38,420 bases of DNA from Actinomycetes bacterium. Its GTDB lineage: Bacteria; Actinomycetota; Thermoleophilia; Solirubrobacterales; Solirubrobacteraceae. This document shows, one piece after another, positions 21,712 to 29,620 of this stretch. Location of the stretch: contig JAJZID010000004.1 in assembly GCA_021810705.1 (NCBI GenBank), positions 1-38,420 of the forward strand. The letters are read 5' to 3'. Position numbers and translations under genes: made by a program. Under the pieces are notes generated by a model. It was not told the origin of the DNA, ran no database searches, and saw nothing but the letters and a program-made list of their open reading frames with translations. Within the stretch, counting starts at the first letter, position 1. Every line of letters starts with the position of its first letter.

Positions 21712-24700
21712 GTGTTGACGATCCGTAGATTGACGCTCGGATCGGGCTACAAGTACCTCACCGAGTCGATCGCCGTCGGCGACGGGCCAGCGCCGAAGGA
21801 GACGCCCCTGACCCGCTATTACGAGGCAACCGGCACCCCTCCCGGCGTGTGGATGGGCGCCGGTCTCGGCGGTCTGGACGACGGCCGCGGCGTCCGATCC
21901 GGTAGCCAGGTCACCCCCGAGCAGCTCTACAACATGCTCGGCGTCTGCGTTGACCCCGTTTCCGGTGAGGCCTGCGGCCGTAAGCCAAACGCAGAGCCAG
22001 AGCCGCTTCAGACACGGATCGCCCGGCGCGTCGCACGCCTCTCAGACTCCCTGGATGAGACCGCCCGGACGGTGCAGGCGCTTGAGATCGAGGCCCAGGA
22101 ACGCGCCAGAACGGAGAGGTTCAGGCCGCCGGTCGCGGCGTTTGATCTCACGTTCTCGCCGCAGAAGTCCGTCAGCGTGGCGTGGGCGCTGGCGGATCGG
22201 GAGACGCAGGCGGCGATGTATGAATGCCATCGGCAGGCAATCGCCATCACCCTGAAGTACGCGGAGGCGAACACCTTCCACTCCCGCTCCGGCACCAACG
22301 GCATCCTTCAGGAGGAGCTCGACGGGATCATCGCCGCTGCTTTTACGCACTACGACAGCCGCTCCGGCGATCCTCAGCTCCACGATCACGTCATCGTTTG
22401 GAACCGCGCGCGTTCCCGGTCTGACGGGGCCTGGCGGACGCTCGATAGCCGTGGCCTCTACAAGCAGGTCGTAGCGCTCTCGGAAGTCTTCGACGGCGTG
22501 CTGGAGGATCTTCTGACCGACCAGCTCGGCGTTGGGTGGCAGCGGATGGAGACCCGCGGCGGGCAACTCAAGGTCGAGATCCAGGGTGTCGGCGAGCAGC
22601 TCCTGACCGAGTTCTCCCAGCGCCGCGGCGAGATGGACCTCGTCGAGGACAAGCTGACCAAGGCGTTCCTGGAGCGCAACGGGCATCTGCCCTCACCGGT
22701 CCAGCGCCGCCGGATCGCGCAGCAGGCGAACCTCCGAACCCGCCATCAGAAGCGACCCCGCAGCCTTGCGGAAATGTCGTTGGACTGGCGGGCGCGTGCG
22801 ACCCCGATGGTCGGCGAGACCGAGGCGTGGGTGCAGTCCCTCAAACACCGCAGCGACCTGCCGCCGCTACGAGCCGCCGATCTCGGGCAGGAGATCCTCG
22901 CCGACCTCGCCACGCTCGCACGCGATCACAGCACCGAACGGCGCGCGACATTCACCCGCGCGAACCTGCTCGCGGAGGTTCACCGCCAGCTCCGTGGAGT
23001 CCGCTTCGCCGATCACACCGAACGCCTCGCCGTCGCCGAGCGCGCAGTCGACATCGCGCTCCAAGAGACCGTGATGGTCTCAGCACCCGAGCTGCACCAC
23101 GTCCCGCACCGCTACCGGCGAGCCGACGGGACCACGATGCTGCGCCCCGCCGACCAGCTGCTCTACACCACCGAGACGCTGCTGGACGCCGAACAGCGAC
23201 TGCTTGACGCCGGGCGCAGCACCGGCGCGCCGACCGTGCCCGTCGCGACCGTGGCCGACGTCGCTGCCAAGAACCTTCCCGGCCGCGACTACGGCCTCAG
23301 CGTCGACCAGGCAGTCGCGGTACAGCAGATCGTCACCAGCGGTCGCCAGCTCGACCTACTGATCGGTCCCGCCGGGACCGGGAAGAGCACGACGATGGCG
23401 GGCCTGCGGGCCGCCTGGGAGCGTGAACACGGAGCCGGGTCGGTGCTCGGTCTCGCGCCCTCGGCAGCGGCCGCGGAGGTGCTCGCCCACGAACTCGGAA
23501 TCGACGCCGAGAACACCTCCAAATGGCTGTTCGAGCACCGCCGCAACGACCAACGCGAACACGAACTCGCCGCACTCGCATCTGCCTCAACCGACACGTC
23601 ACATCCGCGTCATGCCACCGCCACCAACGGTGCTCGGCAACGCGAGCTACGGGTCGCGCTCGACCGATGGTCGCTCAAGCCCGGCCAGATCGTGATCGTC
23701 GACGAAGCTTCGCTCGCCGGCACCTTCGCCCTCGAGGAGCTAACAAGCGCCGCCGAAGCCGCCGGCGCCAAGGTGCTGCTCGTCGGCGACCAGCACCAGC
23801 TCTCCGGGGTCGAAGCCGGCGGCATGTTCCGCGCACTGATCCACGACCGCGGCACGCACATCGCCGAACTGGAGGACGTACGCAGGTTCACCAACGACTG
23901 GGAAAAGGACGCCTCACTGCGGCTCCGCCGCGGACAAGACGACGTGATCGAGGTCTACGACGCTCACGGCAGGATCAGCTCCGGCACCCGCGAGGAACTG
24001 ATCGCCGAGCTGTACGGACGCTGGAAAGAGGACGTAGACGCCGGGCTGACATCCCTCATGATCGCCGAGAACGGCGAGACGGTCGCCGAACTCAACCGTC
24101 GCGCGCGCGCCGACCGAGTAGCCGCCGGGCACGTCCTCGCCAACGGCGTCGAGCTCAGCGGCGACCAGCGCGCCGGCGTCGGCGATGAGGTCGTAACCCG
24201 ACAGAACGAAAGACGCATCAGCACCCGACGCGGCTGGGTCAAGAACGGAGACCGCTGGACCGTGACCGCCACACATCCCGACGGTGGCCTGGCGGTGAAA
24301 CGTGCCAGCGGCCGGGGAAAGGTCGAACTACCGGCAGCCTATGTAGCCGAGCATGTCGAGCTCGCCTACGCCACCACCGCCCACCGTGCGCAAGGAAGAA
24401 CGGTCGACACCGCACACGCAATGATCGCCTCCGGCAGCAGCCGCGAGGCGCTCTACGTGGCCGTCACCCGAGGCCGCAACAGCAACCGGCTTTACGTCGA
24501 CGTCGCCTACGACCCGGACCCGGCGAGCGGTCATGGCGGCGCCATCGAAGAGGAAACCGCACACGCTGTCCTCTCCGGCGTGCTCGCCAATCAGGGCGCC
24601 GCCGTGGCCGCGCACGCACAGATCACGGCCAGCTGGGACAGCGCAGAATCGCTCGCACGACTACACGCTGAGTACCTCACGATCGCACGAGCCGCCCAAG

Positions 24701-25383
24701 CCAACCGCTGGGAAACCCTCGTCAAGAGCATCGGACTCACCGGCGACCAGGCCCAGCAAGCGATCAGGTCCGACGCTTACGGCCCGCTCGTGGCGGCCCT
24801 TCAAGACGCCGAAGCCCGCGGCCTTGACATTGACCGTGCCCTGCCGCAGCTAGTCAGAGCACGCGCGCTCGCCGATGCTGATGACATCGCTGCGGTTCTG
24901 CACTGGCGCGTGGACGCGTGGGTGGAGAAAGGCGCGAGCCGCCATCGCTTGCCTCCCCAGCTGATCGTCGGGCTCATCCCGCGCGCGCAACGCGTGGACG
25001 ATCTAGACCTACGACAAGCACTCGAGGAGCGGGCGGATGCAATGGAAAGCCGGGCAACGGCGCTCCTACAAGCGGCGCTCGGAACACAGGCCGGCTGGCT
25101 GCAGCAGCTCGGCACGCCGCCGGTCGACGAGGGCGCACGCGTTCAGTGGCTGCGCCAGGCCCGGATCGTAGTTGCCTACCGCGACCGCTGGGGCATCTGG
25201 TCCTCGGAGCCTGTAGGCGACTCAGCGCAAAGCATCGAACAGACGTCTCACCGCCGCCGCGCCGCAGCCGCATCCGCACGGGCGAAAGCGATCGCCGCGC
25301 GGACCCACCATGACCTCATGGATGCGCAAGCACGACAGATCACCCAGAGCGAGATCTCGCCAGCACCCGAGTTGGGTCGATGA
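21712..25383 (+). CDS. MobF-family conjugative relaxase-helicase (TrwC/TraA-like)
   Basis: A 1223-aa protein from GTG 21712 (LTIRRLTLGSGYKYLTESIA). The N-terminal TrwC relaxase domain has candidate nicking tyrosines (YKYL; RYYEATGTPPG) and the metal motif PQLHDHVIVWNRA near residue 225. The C-terminal half is an SF1 helicase: Walker A LIGPAGTGKSTT, Walker B IVIVDEASLAG, VLLVGDQHQLSGVEAGG, and the UvrD-like tail AHRAQGRTVDTAHAM and ALYVAVTRGRNSNRLY. It would nick oriT and unwind DNA during conjugative transfer. The ORF track's start (21022) crosses a divergent gene and is rejected. No type IV secretion genes are in the window, so transfer may need functions elsewhere. Confidence 0.92.
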   Translation: MLTIRRLTLGSGYKYLTESIAVGDGPAPKETPLTRYYEATGTPPGVWMGAGLGGLDDGRGVRSGSQVTPEQLYNMLGVCVDPVSGEACGRKPNAEPEPLQTRIARRVARLSDSLDETARTVQALEIEAQERARTERFRPPVAAFDLTFSPQKSVSVAWALADRETQAAMYECHRQAIAITLKYAEANTFHSRSGTNGILQEELDGIIAAAFTHYDSRSGDPQLHDHVIVWNRARSRSDGAWRTLDSRGLYKQVVALSEVFDGVLEDLLTDQLGVGWQRMETRGGQLKVEIQGVGEQLLTEFSQRRGEMDLVEDKLTKAFLERNGHLPSPVQRRRIAQQANLRTRHQKRPRSLAEMSLDWRARATPMVGETEAWVQSLKHRSDLPPLRAADLGQEILADLATLARDHSTERRATFTRANLLAEVHRQLRGVRFADHTERLAVAERAVDIALQETVMVSAPELHHVPHRYRRADGTTMLRPADQLLYTTETLLDAEQRLLDAGRSTGAPTVPVATVADVAAKNLPGRDYGLSVDQAVAVQQIVTSGRQLDLLIGPAGTGKSTTMAGLRAAWEREHGAGSVLGLAPSAAAAEVLAHELGIDAENTSKWLFEHRRNDQREHELAALASASTDTSHPRHATATNGARQRELRVALDRWSLKPGQIVIVDEASLAGTFALEELTSAAEAAGAKVLLVGDQHQLSGVEAGGMFRALIHDRGTHIAELEDVRRFTNDWEKDASLRLRRGQDDVIEVYDAHGRISSGTREELIAELYGRWKEDVDAGLTSLMIAENGETVAELNRRARADRVAAGHVLANGVELSGDQRAGVGDEVVTRQNERRISTRRGWVKNGDRWTVTATHPDGGLAVKRASGRGKVELPAAYVAEHVELAYATTAHRAQGRTVDTAHAMIASGSSREALYVAVTRGRNSNRLYVDVAYDPDPASGHGGAIEEETAHAVLSGVLANQGAAVAAHAQITASWDSAESLARLHAEYLTIARAAQANRWETLVKSIGLTGDQAQQAIRSDAYGPLVAALQDAEARGLDIDRALPQLVRARALADADDIAAVLHWRVDAWVEKGASRHRLPPQLIVGLIPRAQRVDDLDLRQALEERADAMESRATALLQAALGTQAGWLQQLGTPPVDEGARVQWLRQARIVVAYRDRWGIWSSEPVGDSAQSIEQTSHRRRAAAASARAKAIAARTHHDLMDAQARQITQSEISPAPELGR

Positions 25384-25551
25384 CCACCTACCGAGCAGTT
25401 GGGGCATCTGCGGTGAGCGCGCCTCCGGTCTCCCCTCGCATAAGCTCCGCTCTCCCCATTGCCGCCCGCCGCGGTTCCGGAGTTGGGCCATTGTCGAGTG
25501 ACAGGACGCCAAATCCCCGCTGCCGCGTTGATGCCGGCCCTCAACGTCGCT

Positions 25552-25992
25552 TCAGCCTGCGCCGTTGAGGGTCTCCCTCACCGCGATTCGCCAACCGTCG
25601 GGAGTGCATCGCATCGTCTGACGGATTCTCGCGACATGCAGTATTCGTGGCGGCCCGTTGGGGAGGACGACCAGCATCACGCTGTGGACGGTCGGGTCCT
25701 CCTCGCTGTCGTCGATCGTGGGGTTTAGCGTCAAGTGCAAGGTTCCGGACGGTTCCTCAAACCACGCGTACGCCACGGTCGCGGCGAGCTCCGCCCGACC
25801 AGCGGCGGTGCCCGTCGAGTCGGTCATGACGCCGTCCTCGGTGAACAGCTCGACGTATCCCTCCGCGTCTCGGGCGGAAGCGCATTCGTCAGCCTCGGTG
25901 ACGAGCTGCAGAATCGCGAGAGAGTCTTCTGCGCTGAGGCTCACTTGCCCTGCTCCCTGGACGCGTTGAACCGAGAGGTCGTCGAGAACCAC
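25552..25992 (-). CDS. NTF2/SnoaL-like domain protein
   Basis: A 146-aa protein with a cone-fold (NTF2/SnoaL-like) pattern: LQLVTEADECASARDAEGYV, then LFTEDGVMTDSTGTAAGRAE, SGTLHLTLNPTIDD and TPDGWRIAVRETLNGAG. Such domains serve as small-molecule isomerases, dehydratases or ring-hydroxylase subunits. No active residue could be fixed. ATG 25992 is the longest start, but GTG 25944 (SLSAEDSLAI) with AGGG upstream gives a more typical 130-aa domain. The gene stands alone. Confidence 0.65.
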   Translation of the reverse strand: MVLDDLSVQRVQGAGQVSLSAEDSLAILQLVTEADECASARDAEGYVELFTEDGVMTDSTGTAAGRAELAATVAYAWFEEPSGTLHLTLNPTIDDSEEDPTVHSVMLVVLPNGPPRILHVARIRQTMRCTPDGWRIAVRETLNGAG

Positions 25993-26318
25993 CTGCGGAA
26001 CAATCCGGTCGAATCGACCGTGTCCGCGGTGACGTTGTCAAGCCTTGACTGCAGGGTGTATAGGGTGGTTTCCGGCATCTGGTTCCTTGGTCGGCGCAGC
26101 ACGTATCTGCGGTTGGTTGCCGGCCGCTCGCGCCTCCCGGTCGCCGCGCTCGGTCCCCATTCCATCTCCCGTAGAGGCGGGCTTTGTGTAAGGCCGGCTT
26201 GCAGGCGTGGTAGCCGTTGGTATTGCTTCTTGGCTGGATGAGTCCGATTTGAGTTCAGCGCGGTTCCGCAACGCAGCGACACTGCTGGATGGTCGGCCTC
26301 CTTGAACAGTTCAGTGGG
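25993..26318. other. 326-bp intergenic region
   Basis: No convincing gene in any frame. A small perfect inverted repeat, GTCAAGCCTTGAC (26037-26049), and a minus-strand TTGACA (26040-26035) lie upstream of the NTF2-like gene and could belong to its promoter. The right part is the 3' side of the acetyl-CoA synthetase gene, with no obvious terminator hairpin. Confidence 0.4.
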
Positions 26319-28448
26319 TTACTCGGAGTCCTTTCCGAAGGTTGCGATCTCTTGCTTGTCTGTGGCCGATAGTTTTTCGGGCATCTCGCCGCGAGCGCGC
26401 TTCTCTGCTTGTACCTGGGTGCGAATCTGATCGACGATCTCGGGGTTAGCGAGCGTGCTGACGTCGCCGACTTCGGCGAAGTTTGAGATGCCCGCGATGA
26501 CGCGCCGCATGATCTTTCCGGAACGCGTCTTAGGCATGTCTGGGACGAGCCAGACGTTCTTGGGCCGGGCGATTTTTCCGATCTCTCGCTCGATCATCGC
26601 GCTCACCTTCTGCGAGATGGCGTCGGAGGGCTCCACGCCCTGCTTCAGCGCTACGTACATCTCTACGACCTTGCCGCGTACGTCATCGACTACGGGTACG
26701 GCAGCGGCTTCCGCGACCTCGTCCACCTGGATCGCGGCGGACTCGAGTTCCTTGGTACCGAGGCGGTGCCCGGCCACGTTGATGACGTCGTCGATCCGTC
26801 CCAGGATCCGGAAGTAGCCGTCCTGTGCTTGCACGGCTCCGTCGCCGCAGAGGAACGGCCAGTCACGCCAGTCCTTGCTGTTCGGGTCGCGGTTGTACCG
26901 GGCGTAGTAGGTGTCGATGAACCGCTGATCCTGCCCCCAGACGTTCAGCATGCGGCCCGGCCACGGGTTGCGGATGCAGATGTTCCCGGCCTTTCCGGAT
27001 CCTTTCGGCACGACGTCGCCGTTCTCGTCCAGGATCACGCCGTAGATGCCGAGGGCGGCGGGTCCGCAGCTCCCCGGCTTCATCGGTTGCAGCGCCGGGA
27101 GGGTCGCGCCCATGAAGCCGCCGGTTTCGGTCATCCACCAGGTGTCGGTGATCGCCGCTTCGCCCTTGCCGACCACGTCGTGATACCAGCGCCATACGTC
27201 CGGTTCGATCGGCTCACCGACCGTCGTCATCGACTTGAAGCGATAGTTGTGTTTGGCGGGCTCGTCGGGTCCGAGCTTGCGCAGCATCCGGATGGTTGTG
27301 GGGGCCGTGTGAAAGATGTTGACTCCAAGATCCTGTGCGATCTTCCACGGGCGACCCGCGTTCGGGTAGGTGGGCGCTCCTTCGTACATGACGCTTGTGG
27401 TTCCGAGCGCGAGAGGGCCGTAGACGATGTAGGAGTGCCCGGTGATCCAGCCGATGTCGGCGAAGCACCAGTAGGTGTCGTCGGGGTGGATGTCGAGGTA
27501 GTACTTGGACGTCCCGGCGACGTAGGACAGGTAGCCACCGATCGAGTGCTGAGCGCCCTTTGGCCGGCCGGTGGTGCCGCTGGTGTACATGATGAACAGG
27601 GTGTCGTCAGCTCGCATGGCGGCAGGTTTGATCTCCTCATCGGCGTATCTCGGGAGCAAGTCCGCGACGAAGTGGTCCCTGCCGGGCACAGTTGGACTTT
27701 CGGTGTGGATCTCTTCGCTGATGCGTTGCCAAATCAGCACCGTCTCCACGTGACCGCCGGCCTTTTGTGCCTCGGCGATCGCTTCGTCGGCCTTGCTTTT
27801 GTGGTCGATCAGCGCACCGCCGCGGTAATAGCTATCCATCGTTACCAGCACGGTGCTACCGGCGTCTGCCATTCGGTGGCCGCAAGCTGCGCCGCTGAAG
27901 CCCGCGAACACAACCGAATGGATCGCTCCGATCCGGGCGCATGCGAGCATCGCGATCGGGAGCGCTGGCACCATCGGCAGATGCAGCGTGACCCGGTCTC
28001 CGGACCTAACACCGAAGTCCAACAGCAGCGCGGCGAATTCGTTCACCCGCCTGTATAGGTCGGCGTAGGTGATCGGTTCGAGCTGCTCCTCTTCGCGTTC
28101 GGGGACCCAGATCAAGGCGGTTTTGTCCCCGCGTGCTTCTAGGTGCCGGTCGACGCAGTTCACGCAGGCGTTCAGGCGGCCCCCGACCCACCATTTGAAG
28201 AACGGCGGGTTGCTGTCCTCGAGGGTGGTATCCCATTTGCGGTCCCAGGACAGCAGCTCGGCGTACTCCTCGAAGCACTGTGGGAAGTGATCTTCCGCGA
28301 AGCGTTCAATGATCTCTGGATCGTTTGCGTTTGCGTGTCTTGCAAACCCAGGTGGGGGCGCGACCGTGTCTTCTTCTCGCCAGTGAACGGCGATGTCGTT
28401 CTCCGAGTATTGGTCTTGCTCATCTGTGTTGCGTGCCGCGTTGGCCAT
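26319..28448 (-). CDS. acsA: acetyl-CoA synthetase
   Basis: A 709-aa AMP-forming acetate-CoA ligase. The acetyl-CoA synthetase N-terminal domain (FKWWVGGRLNACVNCVDRHL) is followed by the adenylation motif MYTSGTTGRPKGAQHS, TDTWWMTETGGFMGA, ILGRIDDVINVAGHRLGT and PKTRSGKIMRRVI, whose Lys is the catalytic and acetylation-regulated residue. It activates acetate to acetyl-CoA via acetyl-AMP. The start is MANAARN at 28448 with GAGAGGAGG upstream. The track's extra 22 residues come from the upstream hairpin. It follows an acetate-uptake gene on the same strand, so the pair scavenges acetate. It is slightly longer than the usual 630-660 aa because of the N-terminus. Confidence 0.95.
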   Translation of the reverse strand: MANAARNTDEQDQYSENDIAVHWREEDTVAPPPGFARHANANDPEIIERFAEDHFPQCFEEYAELLSWDRKWDTTLEDSNPPFFKWWVGGRLNACVNCVDRHLEARGDKTALIWVPEREEEQLEPITYADLYRRVNEFAALLLDFGVRSGDRVTLHLPMVPALPIAMLACARIGAIHSVVFAGFSGAACGHRMADAGSTVLVTMDSYYRGGALIDHKSKADEAIAEAQKAGGHVETVLIWQRISEEIHTESPTVPGRDHFVADLLPRYADEEIKPAAMRADDTLFIMYTSGTTGRPKGAQHSIGGYLSYVAGTSKYYLDIHPDDTYWCFADIGWITGHSYIVYGPLALGTTSVMYEGAPTYPNAGRPWKIAQDLGVNIFHTAPTTIRMLRKLGPDEPAKHNYRFKSMTTVGEPIEPDVWRWYHDVVGKGEAAITDTWWMTETGGFMGATLPALQPMKPGSCGPAALGIYGVILDENGDVVPKGSGKAGNICIRNPWPGRMLNVWGQDQRFIDTYYARYNRDPNSKDWRDWPFLCGDGAVQAQDGYFRILGRIDDVINVAGHRLGTKELESAAIQVDEVAEAAAVPVVDDVRGKVVEMYVALKQGVEPSDAISQKVSAMIEREIGKIARPKNVWLVPDMPKTRSGKIMRRVIAGISNFAEVGDVSTLANPEIVDQIRTQVQAEKRARGEMPEKLSATDKQEIATFGKDSE

Positions 28449-28463
28449 GGTTGGCCTCCTCTC

Positions 28464-28510
28464 CTTCGGGCTGCCGCTCAGGCGTGTCGACCGTGAGCGG
28501 CAGCCCGAAG
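28464..28510 (-). promoter_or_regulatory. 17-bp perfect hairpin between acetate transporter and acsA
   Basis: CTTCGGGCTGCCGCTCA (28464-28480) and its exact reverse complement (28494-28510) flank a 13-base loop. In the minus-strand transcript the stem ends directly against the acsA ribosome-binding site (GAGAGGAGG), 15 bases before the ATG. It could attenuate, stabilise a processed end, or set unequal expression of the two genes. No U-run follows, so a simple terminator is unlikely. Confidence 0.7.
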
Positions 28511-28549
28511 CCATTCAATGACGGGTGACGTGACTTTTAGACCCTCCGA

Positions 28550-29182
28550 TTACCCGGTGATCTTTCCGAGTGGCACCACCGCACGCTTGAACGTGAAATT
28601 GATCATGTCCCCGGCGGCGTGGTACCAGGCGATCACCGCAAACGCGAGCGTGACCCAACCGCCGGCCTTCTGCCAGAACACCACGCCTGTTTCGGCGTTG
28701 ATGGCGAGGAACGACAGCCCGATGAAGATCAGCACGAAGATCGCGACGAGCACCATGTCGGTCCGCAGCGAAGCGATGATGAAGAAGAACGTCACGACCG
28801 CAAACATCGCCAGGAACGCTGAGACCCCGGATCCGACCGACGCTGGCGTGGCGAGTTTCGCGAACCAGATCTCAATCGCCCCGTATATGACCCAGAACGG
28901 GCCGTACGTGCCGAATACGACGGCGCCGAACAGATTGCGGCGCCCGACTTCGAGCACGCCGACAATGATCTGGATCAGGCCCCCGTAGAAGAACGCAAAC
29001 GGGAACACGATCGGCAGGCTTCCACTGCCGAGTAGGTGCGTGTTGTACAGACCGAGGATGAACGACGTCGTCGCGAACGCGGTGACAGCCCATGGCCCTG
29101 GGTCGGCTAACGGGTTGGGTCCTGCAGCGGCGGGCGCCACTTGCTGTCGGGGGCCATCGTCTCCGTGCGCAATTGTGGCCAT
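28550..29182 (-). CDS. acetate uptake transporter, GPR1/FUN34/YaaH (SatP) family
   Basis: A 210-aa protein with six membrane segments. The family signature region is NPLADPGPWAVTAFATTSFI at the first segment, followed by FPFAFFYGGLIQIIVGVLEV and GAVVFGTYGPFWVIYGAIEI. The family transports acetate and succinate, usually with H+. The start at 29182 has AAGGAGGAG upstream. It precedes acsA by 101 bp with the strong hairpin between, forming an uptake-activation pair. The proline-rich N-terminus (about 1-30) is cytoplasmic. Confidence 0.92.
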   Translation of the reverse strand: MATIAHGDDGPRQQVAPAAAGPNPLADPGPWAVTAFATTSFILGLYNTHLLGSGSLPIVFPFAFFYGGLIQIIVGVLEVGRRNLFGAVVFGTYGPFWVIYGAIEIWFAKLATPASVGSGVSAFLAMFAVVTFFFIIASLRTDMVLVAIFVLIFIGLSFLAINAETGVVFWQKAGGWVTLAFAVIAWYHAAGDMINFTFKRAVVPLGKITG

Positions 29183-29225
29183 TGTCTCTCCTCCTTATGG
29201 GTGTGTTTAGTCCGCGCGGGAGTGA

Positions 29226-29245
29226 CACCGCGGCTGCCCGCGGTG
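29226..29245. repeat. 8-bp stem-loop upstream of the acetate transporter
   Basis: CACCGCGG-CTGC-CCGCGGTG is a perfect stem with a four-base loop, 44 bp upstream of the transporter ATG, in the 339-bp gap before the MutS-like genes. It may be an mRNA leader structure or an operator. The rest of the gap holds no gene. Confidence 0.45.
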
Positions 29246-29383
29246 CTGACACGCTCAGATATGGCACCGTTAGGACAGTGCCTTGCTCCGCGGCGGCGGC
29301 GCATTTGACACGTCGTCGGCGAGGATTTAGAGATCAACAAGCTGTTTCCGCGATGTGGCCTCCTGACTCAATGAAGAGCTACA

Positions 29384-29620
29384 GGTAGAGGCCATCAGCG
29401 GAACGCGGTTCGAGGATGCTTGCGCACCTCCAGCGAGCCTCATCGCTTCGCCAGAAACGATACCCCATTTGACGGCGATCGTCACACTTATTACAGGTAG
29501 AGCGGCGCACAGTACGCAGGAATGACGCCTCGTCTACGCGACAGTGGGTATCCTCGGATGAGCAGAGGCGATGAGGCTCGCCTTCGATTGCGCCCACGGG
29601 CGCTGATGGCTTCTACCAAC
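29384..29620. repeat. nested inverted repeats around the start of the first MutS-like gene
   Basis: Three arm pairs appear in mirrored order: GGTAGAGGCCATCAGCG (from 29384) with its 16/17 inverse ending near 29617; GCGAGCCTCATCGC (from 29432) with its exact inverse near 29568-29581; and GATACCC (from 29459) with GGGTATC near 29546. Internal spacings differ, so this is a decayed large inverted repeat or a branched leader structure. It spans the upstream end of the ORF, which makes the gene start uncertain. Confidence 0.5.

Noticed and set aside
26766-28058. 430-aa plus-strand ORF
   Set aside because: Antisense shadow of acetyl-CoA synthetase; composition is typical of GC-rich codon-position bias.
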